Origin: Cynocephalus volans
Lineage: Eukaryota; Chordata; Mammalia; Dermoptera; Cynocephalidae
NCBI RefSeq assembly: GCF_027409185.1
Contig: NC_084478.1
Location: 83,993,624-84,057,623 of the forward strand
Reading direction: 5' to 3'
DNA length: 64,000 nucleotides
Shown here: piece after piece, positions 44,532-54,585 of the stretch
How positions within the stretch are numbered: the first letter of the stretch is position 1
Layout of the letters: the number at the start of each line of letters is the position of its first letter
Program-made: the position numbers and the translations under genes
The notes under the pieces: generated by a model
Seen by the model: the letters and a program-made list of their open reading frames with translations, nothing else
Told to the model about the DNA's origin: nothing
Databases searched by the model: none

Positions 44532-44625
44532 ATTGGTGTAGTTGGCAGGATTCTGACATTAGCCATAGCCGAACAATTGGCGTTGTCTGCGACAGGATTC
44601 TGAGCAGGTGCAGGAGCCGAAAGCC
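44395..44625 (+). repeat. Tandem array of about 45-bp PBS-like units
   Basis: TGG starts at 44397, 44444, 44488, 44534 and 44578 (spacings 47, 44, 46, 44). A typical unit reads TTGGCGTAGTTGGCAGGATT, then CTGACATTAGCC and a TAGCTGAACAA tail. The LTR/leader boundary falls between units three and four, in the same phase as the unit end. Confidence 0.85.
44534..44551 (+). other. Primer-binding site, tRNA-Ser type
   Basis: TGGTGTAGTTGGCAGGAT, two bases after the LTR end. The complement of the tRNA-Ser(AGA/TGA) 3' end as I recall it is TGGCGTAGTCGGCAGGAT, so 16 of 18 match and both differences are CpG-type transitions. Serine-primed class III elements are the HERV-S group. Confidence 0.7.
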
Positions 44626-44860
44626 CTTGAAAGGAGGAAATGTGGCTACTTGTGAATATGCTCTGCCCTATGGCCACTTTCCTGTTGACTGGGATCTGGT
44701 TGCTGCACACTGTACTGCAAGGCAGCATAGACCAGGTATTACAATAAGAAACCCCTTGGGAGGGGGAGGAAATGTGGCTATCTTTGAGCATGTGGTGCCC
44801 GGTGACCACTTTTCTGCTGACTGGAGCCTGGCTACTGCTAACTATGCTGAAAACTGATCA
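44625..44860 (+). repeat. Leader duplication of about 134 bp
   Basis: ggaaatgtggctacttgtga (about 44636) and ggaaatgtggctatctttga (about 44770) begin two diverged copies, each continuing with a gccactttcctgttgactgg-like stretch. The related provirus at 57651 has one copy (about 58344). Confidence 0.7.
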
Positions 44861-46025
44861 AAATTTGCAGCAGAAATCAGAGTTGTTGGAAGCACGGATA
44901 AATGTCTTGGAGGATGACATGCAGTGACTGGCCACTCCTGCCTCTCACACTAGGGAAGACGACCAACCCAGTGGTGAGTTGCGGGAAACCATGTGTTTCC
45001 AGGCATGACCTGTTGTACACAAGAAATTGAGGCACGAGCAGCCTATGGGATGAGACAGACAACTGGTGGGCGATCCACAGGTGACCCAGTTCACTACCTA
45101 TGTCCTGTATACCCTGGTTGAACTGGTTGACTTGGGGAGACAGTTCAGGCAAAAACATGGGGAGACCCTGACTGCTTGGCTGTTGTGGTTATGGGACCTA
45201 GGGGTGGATAGTGTGATATGCTCTGGTGAGGTGGAGACATTGGCCTCCATTACCATATAGCCATCCCTGAGGCAGCAGCTGCAGAATAGCTACAGCTTTG
45301 CACAAGGGTGAGGTAATCACTCCTTGATGGACTGGGTGAATGCAGCTGGCCAAACCATGTGGGCAAATGCTGGAGAACTGTCAAAGATTGTTAGTAAATG
45401 GCAAATGTATGCTGAGTTGGTCCAAATCATTTGGGAGCTGGGGATGCAACAGTCCATGTTTAATGTGAACACTCGTGGCCCAGATGATGAAAACTTTGCA
45501 GGCAGCATGAGAGACATAGTGCTGCAAAATGCCCCATCAAAGTCCTTTGAGTCACTGATGGCCATACTGGCCCCATACATTGGTCGTCCTATACATGAGG
45601 TGACGACCACGATAGCCAGCTTGGGTGAAGTAGAGGATAGAAGACAAGCAAAAGAGGTCCGGAAGGTGGCTAAGACCAAACCCCCAAGAAATACTAGGGA
45701 TTTTATCCTGAAGGGACAAAGCAAGAGTAGCCATAAGTAGATGTGGCTTGACTTGCTTGCAGCAGGGGTTGATAGGAAGAAAACAGACCAGCAGCCAAAT
45801 GCAGTTCTGTTTGCCTTGTGGCAGCAATTGTGCCCTGAACAGTGTTTCACCAAACATCAGGAAACAGGTAGCAAGGTAGACTCAGTGGATTTAAAGGACT
45901 TTTTGGTTGCTCCCGAAGAAGTGGATGAACTGTTCCATTTCAATTGGGGAGCAGGCCAAGGTACTCGTCTTTGGGGGGCAGGCAAGGACCAACGCCTCTT
46001 GTTGAATTGGCAATATACTGGTTGA
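44860..46025 (+). pseudogene. gag remnant
   Basis: The region between leader and protease. 45324-46025 is one frame broken by a single TAG at 45738-45740. The first part (139 codons with its stop) begins MMDWVNAAGQTMWANAGEL. No major homology region or CCHC zinc knuckle is obvious, which is not unusual in decayed class III gag. The part upstream of 45324 is in other frames with stops. Confidence 0.65.
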
Positions 46026-46400
46026 GGACAAATGTGCAGCATGTTTTGGCATTGGTGGATACAGGCACAGAATGTAGCCTGATATATGGCAATCCAGATA
46101 GATTTCCAGGGGCCACAGTTTGTGTAGATGGCTATGGAGGATAGACTGTTAAAGTCAAAGCTGTGTCACTGCCATTGGGCACAGAAAGATTACCTCCTCA
46201 TGTGTATACTGTATATATATTCCCCATAGCTGAATACATCTTGGGTATGGGTGTACTTTATGGTTTGCACCTGCAAACAACAGTTGGAGAGTTTCGGCTG
46301 TGAATATGGACAGTAAAGCCTGTGTTACAAGGATATGCTAAACATGACTCACAGGTGTTACCCAAGCCAAGATGTATAGTTAATGTAAAGCAGTAACGCC
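45944..46400 (+). pseudogene. Retroviral protease remnant
   Basis: ALVDTGTECSLIYGNP gives the catalytic DTG motif at 46058. The frame is offset by -1 relative to gag and is the same as the RT frame downstream. It overlaps the gag frame at about 45929-46025 and is closed by a TAG at 46142-46144. Confidence 0.8.
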
Positions 46401-46435
46401 TACCAGGAGGACATGCAGAGATAAGTGCCACTATA

Positions 46436-47335
46436 TTGGAATTAGAGAAAGTTGGGATTATTCATCCGGCTCAGAGCCCATTTAATGCTCCTGTATGGCC
46501 AGTGAAAAAGCCTGATGGTACCGGGAGAATGACTGTAGATTATCAAGAACTGAACAAAGTAGTGCCTCCTTTGCATGCAGCTGTGCCTTCAGTTCACAAT
46601 TTGATGGATCAGTTGATGAGTCAGCTGGGGGCTTATCATTATGTATTGGACCTTGCAAATGCTTTTTTCTCTATTTCAATCTTGGCTGATAGCCAAGATC
46701 AGTTCAGCTTCACATGGGAAGGAAGACAGTGGACCTTTCAAGTATTGCCCCAAGGTTATCTGTATAGCCCAACCATCTGTCATGGTTTGGTGGCTGGGGA
46801 CCTAGCCAAGTGAACTAGGCCCAGCATGGTTACAGTGTTTCACTACATTGATGATGTGTTACTAACCTCTGATTCTCTTACAGATTTAACTCAGGCAGCT
46901 CCGACACTGTTAAGTCATTTGGAGCAATGTGGGTGGGCTGTGAACACAGCCAAAGTGCAAGGACCTGGGCTGTCAGTCAAATTCCTGGGAGTGGTCTGGT
47001 CAGGTAAGACGAGAGTCATCCCAGAAGCTATTATAGATAAGATACAGGCATACCCTCGACCCACAATGATAGCTCAGCTGCAGACATATTTGGGACTTTT
47101 GGAGTATTGTAGAGCTTTTGTACCCCATGTGACACAAATGGCAAGCCCACTATATGCATTGACAAAGAAAAGAGCCCCCTGGGATTGGACTGAGGAAGTA
47201 GAACAAGCTTACCAGGTTACAAAAAGGGCAATACAGCAAGTACAGGCTTTACAAGTGGTGAATCCCACCAAGCCTTTTGAGTTAGATGTACATATAACCC
47301 AGGAGGGGTTAGAATGGGGTTTGTGGCAGAGATAG
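46436..47335 (+). pseudogene. Reverse transcriptase, one in-frame stop
   Basis: A single frame carries fingers (GRMTVDYQELNKVV), first palm aspartate (LDLANAFFSI), LPQGYLYSPTICHG, the catalytic FHYIDDVLLTSD box and thumb (VKFLGVVWSG) through the connection. The only break is a TGA at 46811-46813 between the LPQGY and YIDD blocks. The next stop is at 47333-47335. This is the best preserved retroviral enzyme in the window. Confidence 0.9.
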
Positions 47336-47639
47336 GATCGATTCCAAACACCTGTAGGACTCCAGTCTCAGCTCTGGAAGGGCACTGAAGTGCGTTATAC
47401 CTTAATAGAAAAGCAGTTAGTAGCTGTATATTCTGCCTTGATAGCCACTGAAGATATCACAGGAACTGCCAAAGTCCTAGTAAGGATGATATACCCCATA
47501 GCAGGTTGGCTGCACACGTGGGCAACTAACTCTAAAACGGGTGTAACTCAGATTCCCACTCTGTCTAAATGGGGAGCATATATAGAACAAAGGAGCACTG
47601 TGTCAATGAGTCCTCTGTCCAAATAGTTGCAAACTGTGC

Positions 47640-48185
47640 TAGGCCCAGTAGAGGTTGTGGAGGAAATTTTGATGCAACTGTTACCCATGGAGGTGGAAGC
47701 TACACTTTTCCATGAGGACAGAGACCTATCACAGAGCAGGCTTGGTATATAGGTGGCTCTAGCATGGGACCCTCAGCATCGTGGACAGCTGTTGCTGTCC
47801 AGCCCTTAACAGATACCATGTGGTATGAAAATGGCACAGGGAAAAGCAGTCAGTGGGCTGAATTGAGAGCAATATGGGTGGTGATAAAAAATGAGCCTGG
47901 GCCATTAACCTTTGTACTGACAGCTGGGCTGTGTACAAAGGTTTAACCCTCTGGATTCCTACTTGGAAATATCAACAATGGATGGTAGGCCACCGACCCC
48001 TGTGGGGACAAGCCATGTGGCAAGATTTATGGGAATTGGGGCATGAGAAAGAAGTAACTCTTTCCCATGTCACAGGACACTTCCACTTAGCCAGTCCAGG
48101 AAATGATGAAGCCGATGCCTTGGCTAAGGTAAGATGGCTGGAGAGAGCCTCAGCTGCTGATGTAGCCCAGTGGTTACATCGATGA
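47640..48185 (+). pseudogene. RNase H remnant
   Basis: 47764-47946 shows SSMGPSASWTAVAVQP and SSQWAELRA (the conserved glutamate). The following block YKGLTLW...HVTGHFHLASPGNDEADALAK is in another frame from 47931, so a frameshift lies near 47915, removing the aspartate region present as FTDSWAVYKG at about 870. Confidence 0.8.
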
Positions 48186-48860
48186 ATGCAGGATGCTGGC
48201 AGTATAAAACCACGTGGATGGTGGCTCAAAGATGGGCCTTGCCTATAAAATGGGAAGGTGTATTGAATGCCTGTCCTGCTTGTCTAGTGTGTGCTCAAGA
48301 GAGTCCACACCACCAGTGCGTGCCCCATACAGATAGGCAAATAACTTGAGGAAAGGTGCCCCTGACTCGATGGCAAGTGGACTTTGTTGTGCTACTGCCA
48401 AGGTCAGAGAATTTCAGATACATCCTCACAGCTGTTGATACGGCTCCTGGCCTTCTGTTTGTGTGGCCTTGTAAGGCCCCAGACCAGCTAAACACTGTGA
48501 AGGCACTGAATAGCCTTATGGCTATGTGTGGTCAGCCTGTAGTCATAGAGAATGATAATGGAACCCACTTTACTGGAATGGGGTTCAGATGTGGGCCTCC
48601 CAGTTGTCCATTCAGTGGAAGTTACATGTGCCATATCCTCCCCAGGTAGTGGGAACGATTAAACAGTAAGATGGCCTTTTAAAAAAGGGACTAAGGCTAT
48701 CTGCCCAACCCCCATCCCTGAAGGGGTGGACATGGCAGTTATGGCCAACAGTCAGGATTCTAAATGAGAAACCCCACAAGGGCGGACCCTCTCCAGTGGA
48801 AGCTCTGTTGCATAGGGCCGTAGCACCTATACAGCTGCAAATCACTACTAAAGATAAGCT
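48186..48860 (+). pseudogene. Integrase remnant
   Basis: WQVDF (first aspartate) and ENDNGTHFTG (second aspartate) lie in 48356-48649. The zinc-finger part upstream has stops. The third catalytic position region (about 48640) is disrupted. RILNEKPHKGG and VEALLHRA at about 48755-48820 continue the C-terminal part in another frame. Confidence 0.8.
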
Positions 48861-48949
48861 TTTGAAGCCAGGATAGGGCAAAAATGGAAATATTCTCTTA
48901 TCAGCCCCAAACTTTTTGCAACAGGGACAGTACAATGGGAATGGCCTTG

Positions 48950-49412
48950 GAGAATAAAAGCCCCCCATATACGCTGGGTTGGCTTAATAGGGCCTTGGGG
49001 AAAAGGATTTGAGGAAACCTTGCAAGTTTCACCTTGGGCGACAAGTACCTGGCCTCCTTGCATAAAGGTAACATGGCCTGGAACAGATAAGCACTCTATT
49101 CCAAAGGGCATGTTTGTATTAAGTACCTGGCCTCCTTGCATAAAGGTAACATGGCCTGGAACAGATAAGCACTCTATTCCAAAGGGCATGTTTGTATTAT
49201 CATTATGGCCAATTATGAGTTCCCCTATACTGTTACATGTAGAACCTACACATCCAACAGTGTTAGTGGATAAAATATGGTATCATGAGCCAGGTAAGAT
49301 ACCTATTCCTGCAGCCATTCTTTCTCAGGATAGCAAACTGCCATGTATCTTGCCAGAGGGGCAAGAACTTCTCCTATTGGTACCAATAACCCTTCTGTCT
49401 TTTCCCCCATAG
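48950..49412 (+). pseudogene. Post-integrase frame with 78-bp internal duplication
   Basis: Homologous to 1825-2220. 49020-49412 is open for 130 codons and keeps KVTWPGTDK, VEPTHPTVLVDK and CILPEGQELLLL. The 78-bp duplication is a multiple of three and keeps the frame. Function unknown, see the entry at 1825. Confidence 0.5.
49043..49198 (+). repeat. Exact 78-bp tandem duplication
   Basis: 49043-49120 and 49121-49198 are identical by eye, both starting aagtacctggcctccttgca and ending gggcatgtttgtatt. The other provirus (around 1980-2055) has one copy. Confidence 0.9.
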
Positions 49413-49719
49413 TATTCTGGCTGCAGGCACTGCACCAGAGTTGACTGGGTACATACATACGTTGGCGTGATCATCTACTGATTATGCATTGAACTTCCCA
49501 TCAGTATGACTGCAGGATTTGCATGGAGGATCACACCAATGGTGACTACTAACTGGACATACGTGGCTAATAGTTAAAAGGAGAGAACTACAAGCCTTAA
49601 GGCATATTGAATGGACAATAGGTTATGTAAATGTAAGGGTCATTTATCCTCGTTAAGGGAACATCGTGGAAGATTCTGAACACATAGATTGTACAGCGAG
49701 GGGTCCTGAAGAGGTGGAT

Positions 49720-50217
49720 TATTGGGAAAATAGAATAATTAAATCAGGCCCCCTCACTTCAGGGCAGGTTGGGGGTGGTGCAGCATTTTTTGTGGGCAGA
49801 TTGTGTGTGGGTGGAGTTAGTGCACCTGTGCAGTGCTGCCACATTGGCTGACTACTGCCTTGGGTGGCCGCTGGGCGTGCATCCATGTTTTCCAACCTAC
49901 AGCTTCCAAGGACCTGTTTGCTGGTTACCTAGCTCATAGACCTGCACGTTAGAGGTCTGGGGACCCAGCCTGGCATGTGTGGGGTCTGGTGACCCAGCCT
50001 GGTATATGAAGGGTTTGTGACCCAGTCTGGACAATGGGCTTGAGGGGTCTGTGAGCTACAGACCCAGCCCTAGCTCGATAATTGCCCCAGTCAGTGCAGG
50101 ATTACAGGCAGGTAAAAGAGCTCCAGAATTGGAGATGTTGGCAGGATTCTGAGAAGAGCCCCAGCTCTACAATTGGCGTAGTCGGTGCAGGATTCCGACA
50201 TTAGCTGTAGCTGAACA
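49720..50217 (+). repeat. 3' LTR with PBS-like units in U5
   Basis: Starts TATTGGGAAAATAG (the usual TG has become TA) and ends TAGCTGAACA, followed by the duplication taaac. U5 units start at 50083 (degenerate), 50130 and 50174; the last, TTGGCGTAGTCGGTGCAGGA, is the closest to the tRNA-Ser complement in the window. No internal region can follow a 3' LTR, so these units must be LTR sequence. Confidence 0.9.
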
Positions 50218-50318
50218 TAAACAATGAATAATTTTTTCATGTAAGTATGAATATTGCATGGATTTCTAAAACAAATTTAATTGTGCATCCTGCATTACTT
50301 GCTAAATCTGGCAACCGT
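50218..50318. repeat. Right arm of the old palindromic DNA element
   Basis: Begins taaacaatgaataatttttt and ends gctaaatctggcaacc. Together with 44022-44073 it rebuilds a palindromic element once one taaac is removed. Confidence 0.65.
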
Positions 50319-50499
50319 ATGCCCAACTCCATCTTCCCCTGCCTCAAATCCTGCAAACAATCCTTGTGTGTAATCCTCCTGTTTTAAATTTTTGAAAAGA
50401 CAATTCAGTTCTACTAGGATTTGATTTAAATTGATGAGTCAGATTTTGCTTTAATCATTGTTAGAAAGGGTGTATTCTTGTATGTGATAATCTTAGCAC

Positions 50500-50839
50500 T
50501 GTTATGGCCAACGTCTGATGGGTAAAAGAAATTTGCCCACGAGAACCGGGTGATAGGAAAAGGAAAAGAGTTTATTTCTGGCAGCCAGGGCTACGCAGGC
50601 CAATCGAGGAGTGCAGCCCCGAGTTGAAACCTCTCGCAGCTTTTATTTTTAGCTAGGCGGGAATTTTTCGTGCCTGACAATCTAGCCAATGCAAGCAAGC
50701 CAGCGGTACATAAGCTAATTTTGTGATTAGCCCTGTAGCCCCTCCCCATCCTGGATTCCCCTATTTATTTTAGCAAGCGATTTGTACAGAAGCAGAATGC
50801 ATATGTTAAGGTCAGTAGTGGTTGGGGTGTCCCTTAACA
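50500..50839 (-). mobile_element. Class I-like solo LTR, antisense
   Basis: On the minus strand it starts TGTTAAGGGACACCCC and ends GGCCATAACA, 340 bp. Flanks gcac at 50496-50499 and 50840-50843 are a 4-bp duplication, typical of gammaretrovirus-like elements. The minus strand has AATAAA (complement of about 50570-50575). Not related to the other LTRs here. Confidence 0.8.
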
Positions 50840-51109
50840 GCACATACTTCTTACAAGCCATATTATCATAAAAGCTTCTCCCTCTTCAGAAAGAACACTT
50901 TAATGATGTTTTATTTGCCTTCCAGGCTCTTTATTTCATTGTTTGCATTGTTTGCATCATGTATACATGCCAATCTGATTCACAAGGAGAGAAATATAAA
51001 AATACCTCTAAAAAATTTGCTACCTTTTAGAAAACATTCCTTTATTAGGGCACAATATAAATGGCTTTACTCAGGCTTGGAATCAGAGAGCTTCAGGCTG
51101 GAAAGGACC

Positions 51110-51262
51110 TCGAAATACTTCACCTTTGTAGGCCTCACCGTTCTCATCACTAAAGTGGTGGTGATAATAGAATCTACCTCTTAAGATCGTGTGAGGATGA
51201 GATAATGCATCTAAAGTGCTTAATACTTGGCATCAAGGAAGCTTATAATAAATGGTGGCCTC
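51110..51262 (+). repeat. MIR SINE
   Basis: ctcatcactaaagtggtggt, atctacctcttaagatcgtg and gaggatgagataatgcat...agtgcttaatacttgg match the MIR 3' half. Confidence 0.65.
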
Positions 51263-51285
51263 TGGGAAAGAAGGTAGTAAAGTAT

Positions 51286-51676
51286 TGTAACATGGGAACC
51301 CGAAATCTGAGAGGGCACTCGTGTCATGTTTACCTATTCTGAAGAAATCACTTGGAGGTCCGGTAGGTAAAGACATGGGTTTATTTGACTTACAAGAGGC
51401 ACCAATGGGAGCTGGTCAGTAAAAAGTCTGCCCCACCATGGAGTGCTCACAGCAGTTATGTAGTCAACAGATCAAAGTAAATCACTCTACCAGCTAATGT
51501 AAATCATTTTCACATATTTATTGTCCCGCTTCTTCCAGAATTCTGCTTATCTAAAGAGGATGCCCCCCTCCTTGGGCAACTGCCTTAGCCAGGGGCAGCT
51601 GCCCCAGGGAGGAGGGAGGGGAACTCTAGTATACAAGGGAGGGTGGAATAGAGCTATGTCCAGCATCCACCCTACA
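51286..51676 (-). repeat. 3' LTR of the antisense provirus
   Basis: Minus strand starts TGTAGGGTGGATGCTGG and ends GGTTCCCATGTTACA. The right edge may extend to 51692, where a second CCCTACA occurs. Confidence 0.8.
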
Positions 51677-51807
51677 CTCCATCCCTACATGACTATTCTC
51701 CCCTCACAATCTTTGCATCACATTATCTTGCGTGTGTCCCCTAGGGTGGAGCGCTGAGTCACATATTGCATACAAATTCAGTACACTTGCAGCCACATCC
51801 ATTCAGT

Positions 51808-52032
51808 CTAATTTGCCAATTGCATTGTCCATGGCAGGCCCGACATGGCAGATACCAGGAACTCTGAGTAGAACCAGCAGGCTAATCTGTTATGTATTTG
51901 TGCCTGGATTGCAGCCCACTGAAGATAGGTGTTCCTCATGGTCATGCTAGGGATAAGAAAGATGTTTGTCAGGTACAGTGGTAGGTCATGTTTATCTGGT
52001 AACGCACAAGCAATAGTTTTATCCCGAGACAA
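51808..52032 (-). pseudogene. Post-integrase frame of the antisense provirus
   Basis: The frame of 74 codons begins MSRDKTIACALPDKHDLPLY, comparable in order with SQDGKLACILPEGQELPLL of the other family. The similarity across two LTR families suggests a real, once selected coding region. It ends about 130 bp before the 3' LTR. Function unknown. Confidence 0.4.
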
Positions 52033-52590
52033 TTATAGTTACACTAAGGGGAGGCTTCCCCAGCTTAGCATACCAAACTCTATCAGGCCCAGGGCTATTT
52101 TATCTATGATGAGCGGGGTGTGTGTGTGCACAAATAGTCCCTTTATAATCTGGTCTGTGGGGTTGTGACATCTCATGGTATTTGATCATCATCTTACCAC
52201 TGAGGAGTAGATCTCTAATCCCCTTTCTATTTCTTCACCCCAGGGAGACAACAGGGAGCACCAGTGTGGTTCAGGTTTAAATTTTGCCCAAGGAGTGGAC
52301 TCACTCCAGTTACTTTATCTTGAGGGGTTGGCAACAAGTTATTTTCGCTCTCCCACTGAAGTCTTAGGCCTCTAAAGTCTTAATTTGCAGTCTTATAGCC
52401 GCTGTCCAAGGCTGCATCAGTGTGTCCAGTTGGGAGGGGCATCTGGATCTGGGCCTCTCATTCAGTGTCCGTGGGGATTCTACTAACCTTTGTCCACCCC
52501 TACAGGGTGTGCTGTTCTGTCTTCAAGGCCCCCTTAAGCATTCTGTTGTCAAAATCTTTAGTGGGGTCTTCCTCCAGCCATCTCACACAG
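52033..52590 (-). other. Decayed integrase region, not readable
   Basis: By position this should hold integrase, but I see no convincing DDE motifs. Part may be deleted. Confidence 0.35.
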
Positions 52591-52960
52591 GGTAGGGCGT
52601 TGGCCTTGTCATTGCCCAGACTACCCAGCAGGTTGTGCTCGACATATGGTATATAGTAACTGTTTTATATTGGTTATTGGCTGATAGCATATATATCTTG
52701 CCACAGGTCCTGACCCCACAGGGGCTTATTCATGATTAACAAGTCCTGTTTTTTCCATTGGGGCAGCTACAATGGGAGACCCTTAAAAACTGCCCAACTG
52801 TCAGTACAGATGGTTACCAGACCTTTCTCTTTAGCTATCACCATCCAAACTGCTTGCAGTACAGCTCATTGGCTATTTTGCCTGGTGTCCAGTTCTGTGG
52901 CTAGCAATGCTTGATAAAAAGCATTTACTTGTTGTTTTATGAGGGTGTATCAGGCCTCCG
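52590..52960 (-). pseudogene. RNase H remnant
   Basis: On the minus strand ICTDSWAVFKGLPL (about 52770-52810) gives the conserved TDS motif, followed downstream by LGNDKANALP (about 52610), the C-terminal RNase H aspartate block seen as GNDEADALAK near 48110. Confidence 0.75.
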
Positions 52961-53280
52961 CTCCTTTCCATGTCTGAGATCAAAACCCTATGGGGAGGCG
53001 AGGTTTCTCTTGTTGTTGCCATATCCCTCAAGCATAGCCCTCCTGGGAAATATTTGTGTCCAATTCACAGGGTAGTACTGGATTTAGAACACCCAATGTT
53101 TGCATACCCCCTACTGCTGCTTTTGCAGAACCAAAAGTGGCTTGGCATTCAGAAGTCCAATCCCTTTTTTACTAGCTTATGTAGGGGCCTCACTATTTGA
53201 GCTAGATGGGGAATGAACACCCTTCAGCATCCTGACAATCTTAGAAATTTCTGTAATTGTTTAACATTAGTCGGCCTAGG

Positions 53281-53831
53281 TTATACCTCAATCTTGTCTG
53301 TTACCATGGAGGACATTACTTTTGTCTTACCTGACTGGATAACACCCAAGAATGTGACAGATAACCCAGGTCCCAGGGCCTCATTTTGATTTATAGCCCA
53401 TCCTCTTTTGTAGGTGAGTGTAAGAGACAGCGTGGCCTCTTCCAAATCTGTGAGAGAATCCGAGGTTAACAAAATGTCATCAATATGATGGAATAGTCTC
53501 ACAATGGGGGTGCCGTCCATTTTTCCAAGCCTTTGGCAAACATTCCATGACAGATGGTAGGGCTATGCAGGTAGCCCATCAGCGAAACCATGAATGTCCA
53601 GGGGCATCCTTCCCATATGAAGGCAAATTGGTCTTGACTATCTGGATGGATATCAATACTAAAGAAAGCATTAGCCAAATCTAATACAGCACGATATGTC
53701 CCCAATTGAGTCCCTAATTTAACCATAATATCAGTAATATTAGGTACAGTTGCGTGTGAAGCAGGATTACTTTTAGTTCCCTGTAGTCCATAATCATCCT
53801 CCAGGTGCTGTCTGATTTCCAGATCGGCCAC
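53281..53831 (-). pseudogene. Reverse transcriptase remnant
   Basis: 53831-53499 holds LDLANAFFSIDIHPDSQDQF and LHSPTICHGM. The catalytic FHHIDDILLTSD box is in another frame at 53520-53281. A frameshift lies near 53510. The fingers upstream are broken by stops. Confidence 0.85.
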
Positions 53832-54042
53832 ACTGGGGAGTTATATAGACTATGGGCTGGGCGTATTATTTTCACCTGGGCTAATTCCAGTATAATTTCC
53901 TTGTGACCCCCTTAGATGCCACTACTCACCAGGGTGGTGGCAGTTGCACTGGTGGATGTTATACTTTATTACCTCTTTGTACCTCTTTCACAGCCCTACT
54001 TCATAAGCAAGACTCCTCCATGCTAGTATGCAAACACAAATC

Positions 54043-54336
54043 TTATAGTATATCAATCCCAAGTATATTTTCCCAGATCAGGGGGATACACACAGTATGT
54101 TCCCTAAGAGGGAGCCGACCGATCCTTAATGTTAACTTTACATTTCTTTCTTTAATGGATTGAGCACCATACCCATCTATAATAGTAATTGTTCCCTTGA
54201 ATTTTGATGGATTCCCATATATCAATGTGCACTCAGATCCTGTATCTACCAAGGCAATCACCCTTTGTATATCCCATGAAGACTGGTATATAGTAAGCTC
54301 AACATGGGGCCTCCGGTAGACAGAGACAGCCTGCAT
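54043..54336 (-). pseudogene. Retroviral protease remnant
   Basis: ALVDTGSECTLIYGNPSKF carries the DTG catalytic motif, and LGIDIL near the end matches the LGMDVL-like C-terminal strand. 98 codons including the stop, close to a full retroviral protease. Confidence 0.85.
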
Positions 54337-54585
54337 TAACTCCGTCCCTTGGCCCCACCCCTAGGCTTGGGACCAAGAGAACCCAAAATCTGTCTTGTCT
54401 CCCTCTGGAGGAGCAATTGGCTCCACCTGGGGTAAACTGAAGAGGTCTCCCATAGAGGGCGGCTTGTGAAGTCTTTCAGCTGTGGCTCTGCCTGCTCTTC
54501 CCCCCAAAGAGTTCATTCCCTTCTCAGCCGAGCCTCCAGCCTTTTCTCTGGCAGGGGATGTGTATGGTTATGGCAATAGGACAAT

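Larger units (their letters stand above)
44074..50217 (+). mobile_element. Class III (ERV-L/HERV-S-like) provirus with both LTRs
   Basis: Layout: 5' LTR 44074-44531, tRNA-Ser-type PBS at 44534, leader with a 134-bp duplication, gag (to 46025), protease, RT, RNase H, integrase, a post-integrase frame and 3' LTR 49720-50217. Flanked by the 5-bp duplication taaac, the length usual for this group. No env. All genes are broken. The two LTRs differ at roughly one base in ten over the first 100 bp by eye, so it is not recent. Confidence 0.95.

Noticed and set aside
44627..44857. 76-codon frame as a retroviral accessory gene
   Set aside because: It covers the PBS-leader duplication, is not conserved in the 57651 provirus and has no recognisable motif.
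45317..45853. 178-codon minus-strand frame opposite gag
   Set aside because: It mirrors the open gag frame on the + strand; no recognisable protein content.
50081..50217. Sequence after the short 3' LTR end read as leftover leader of a second, tandem provirus
   Set aside because: The taaac duplication lies beyond it at 50218, so it belongs to the 3' LTR. A tandem provirus would also need a further LTR downstream, which is absent.
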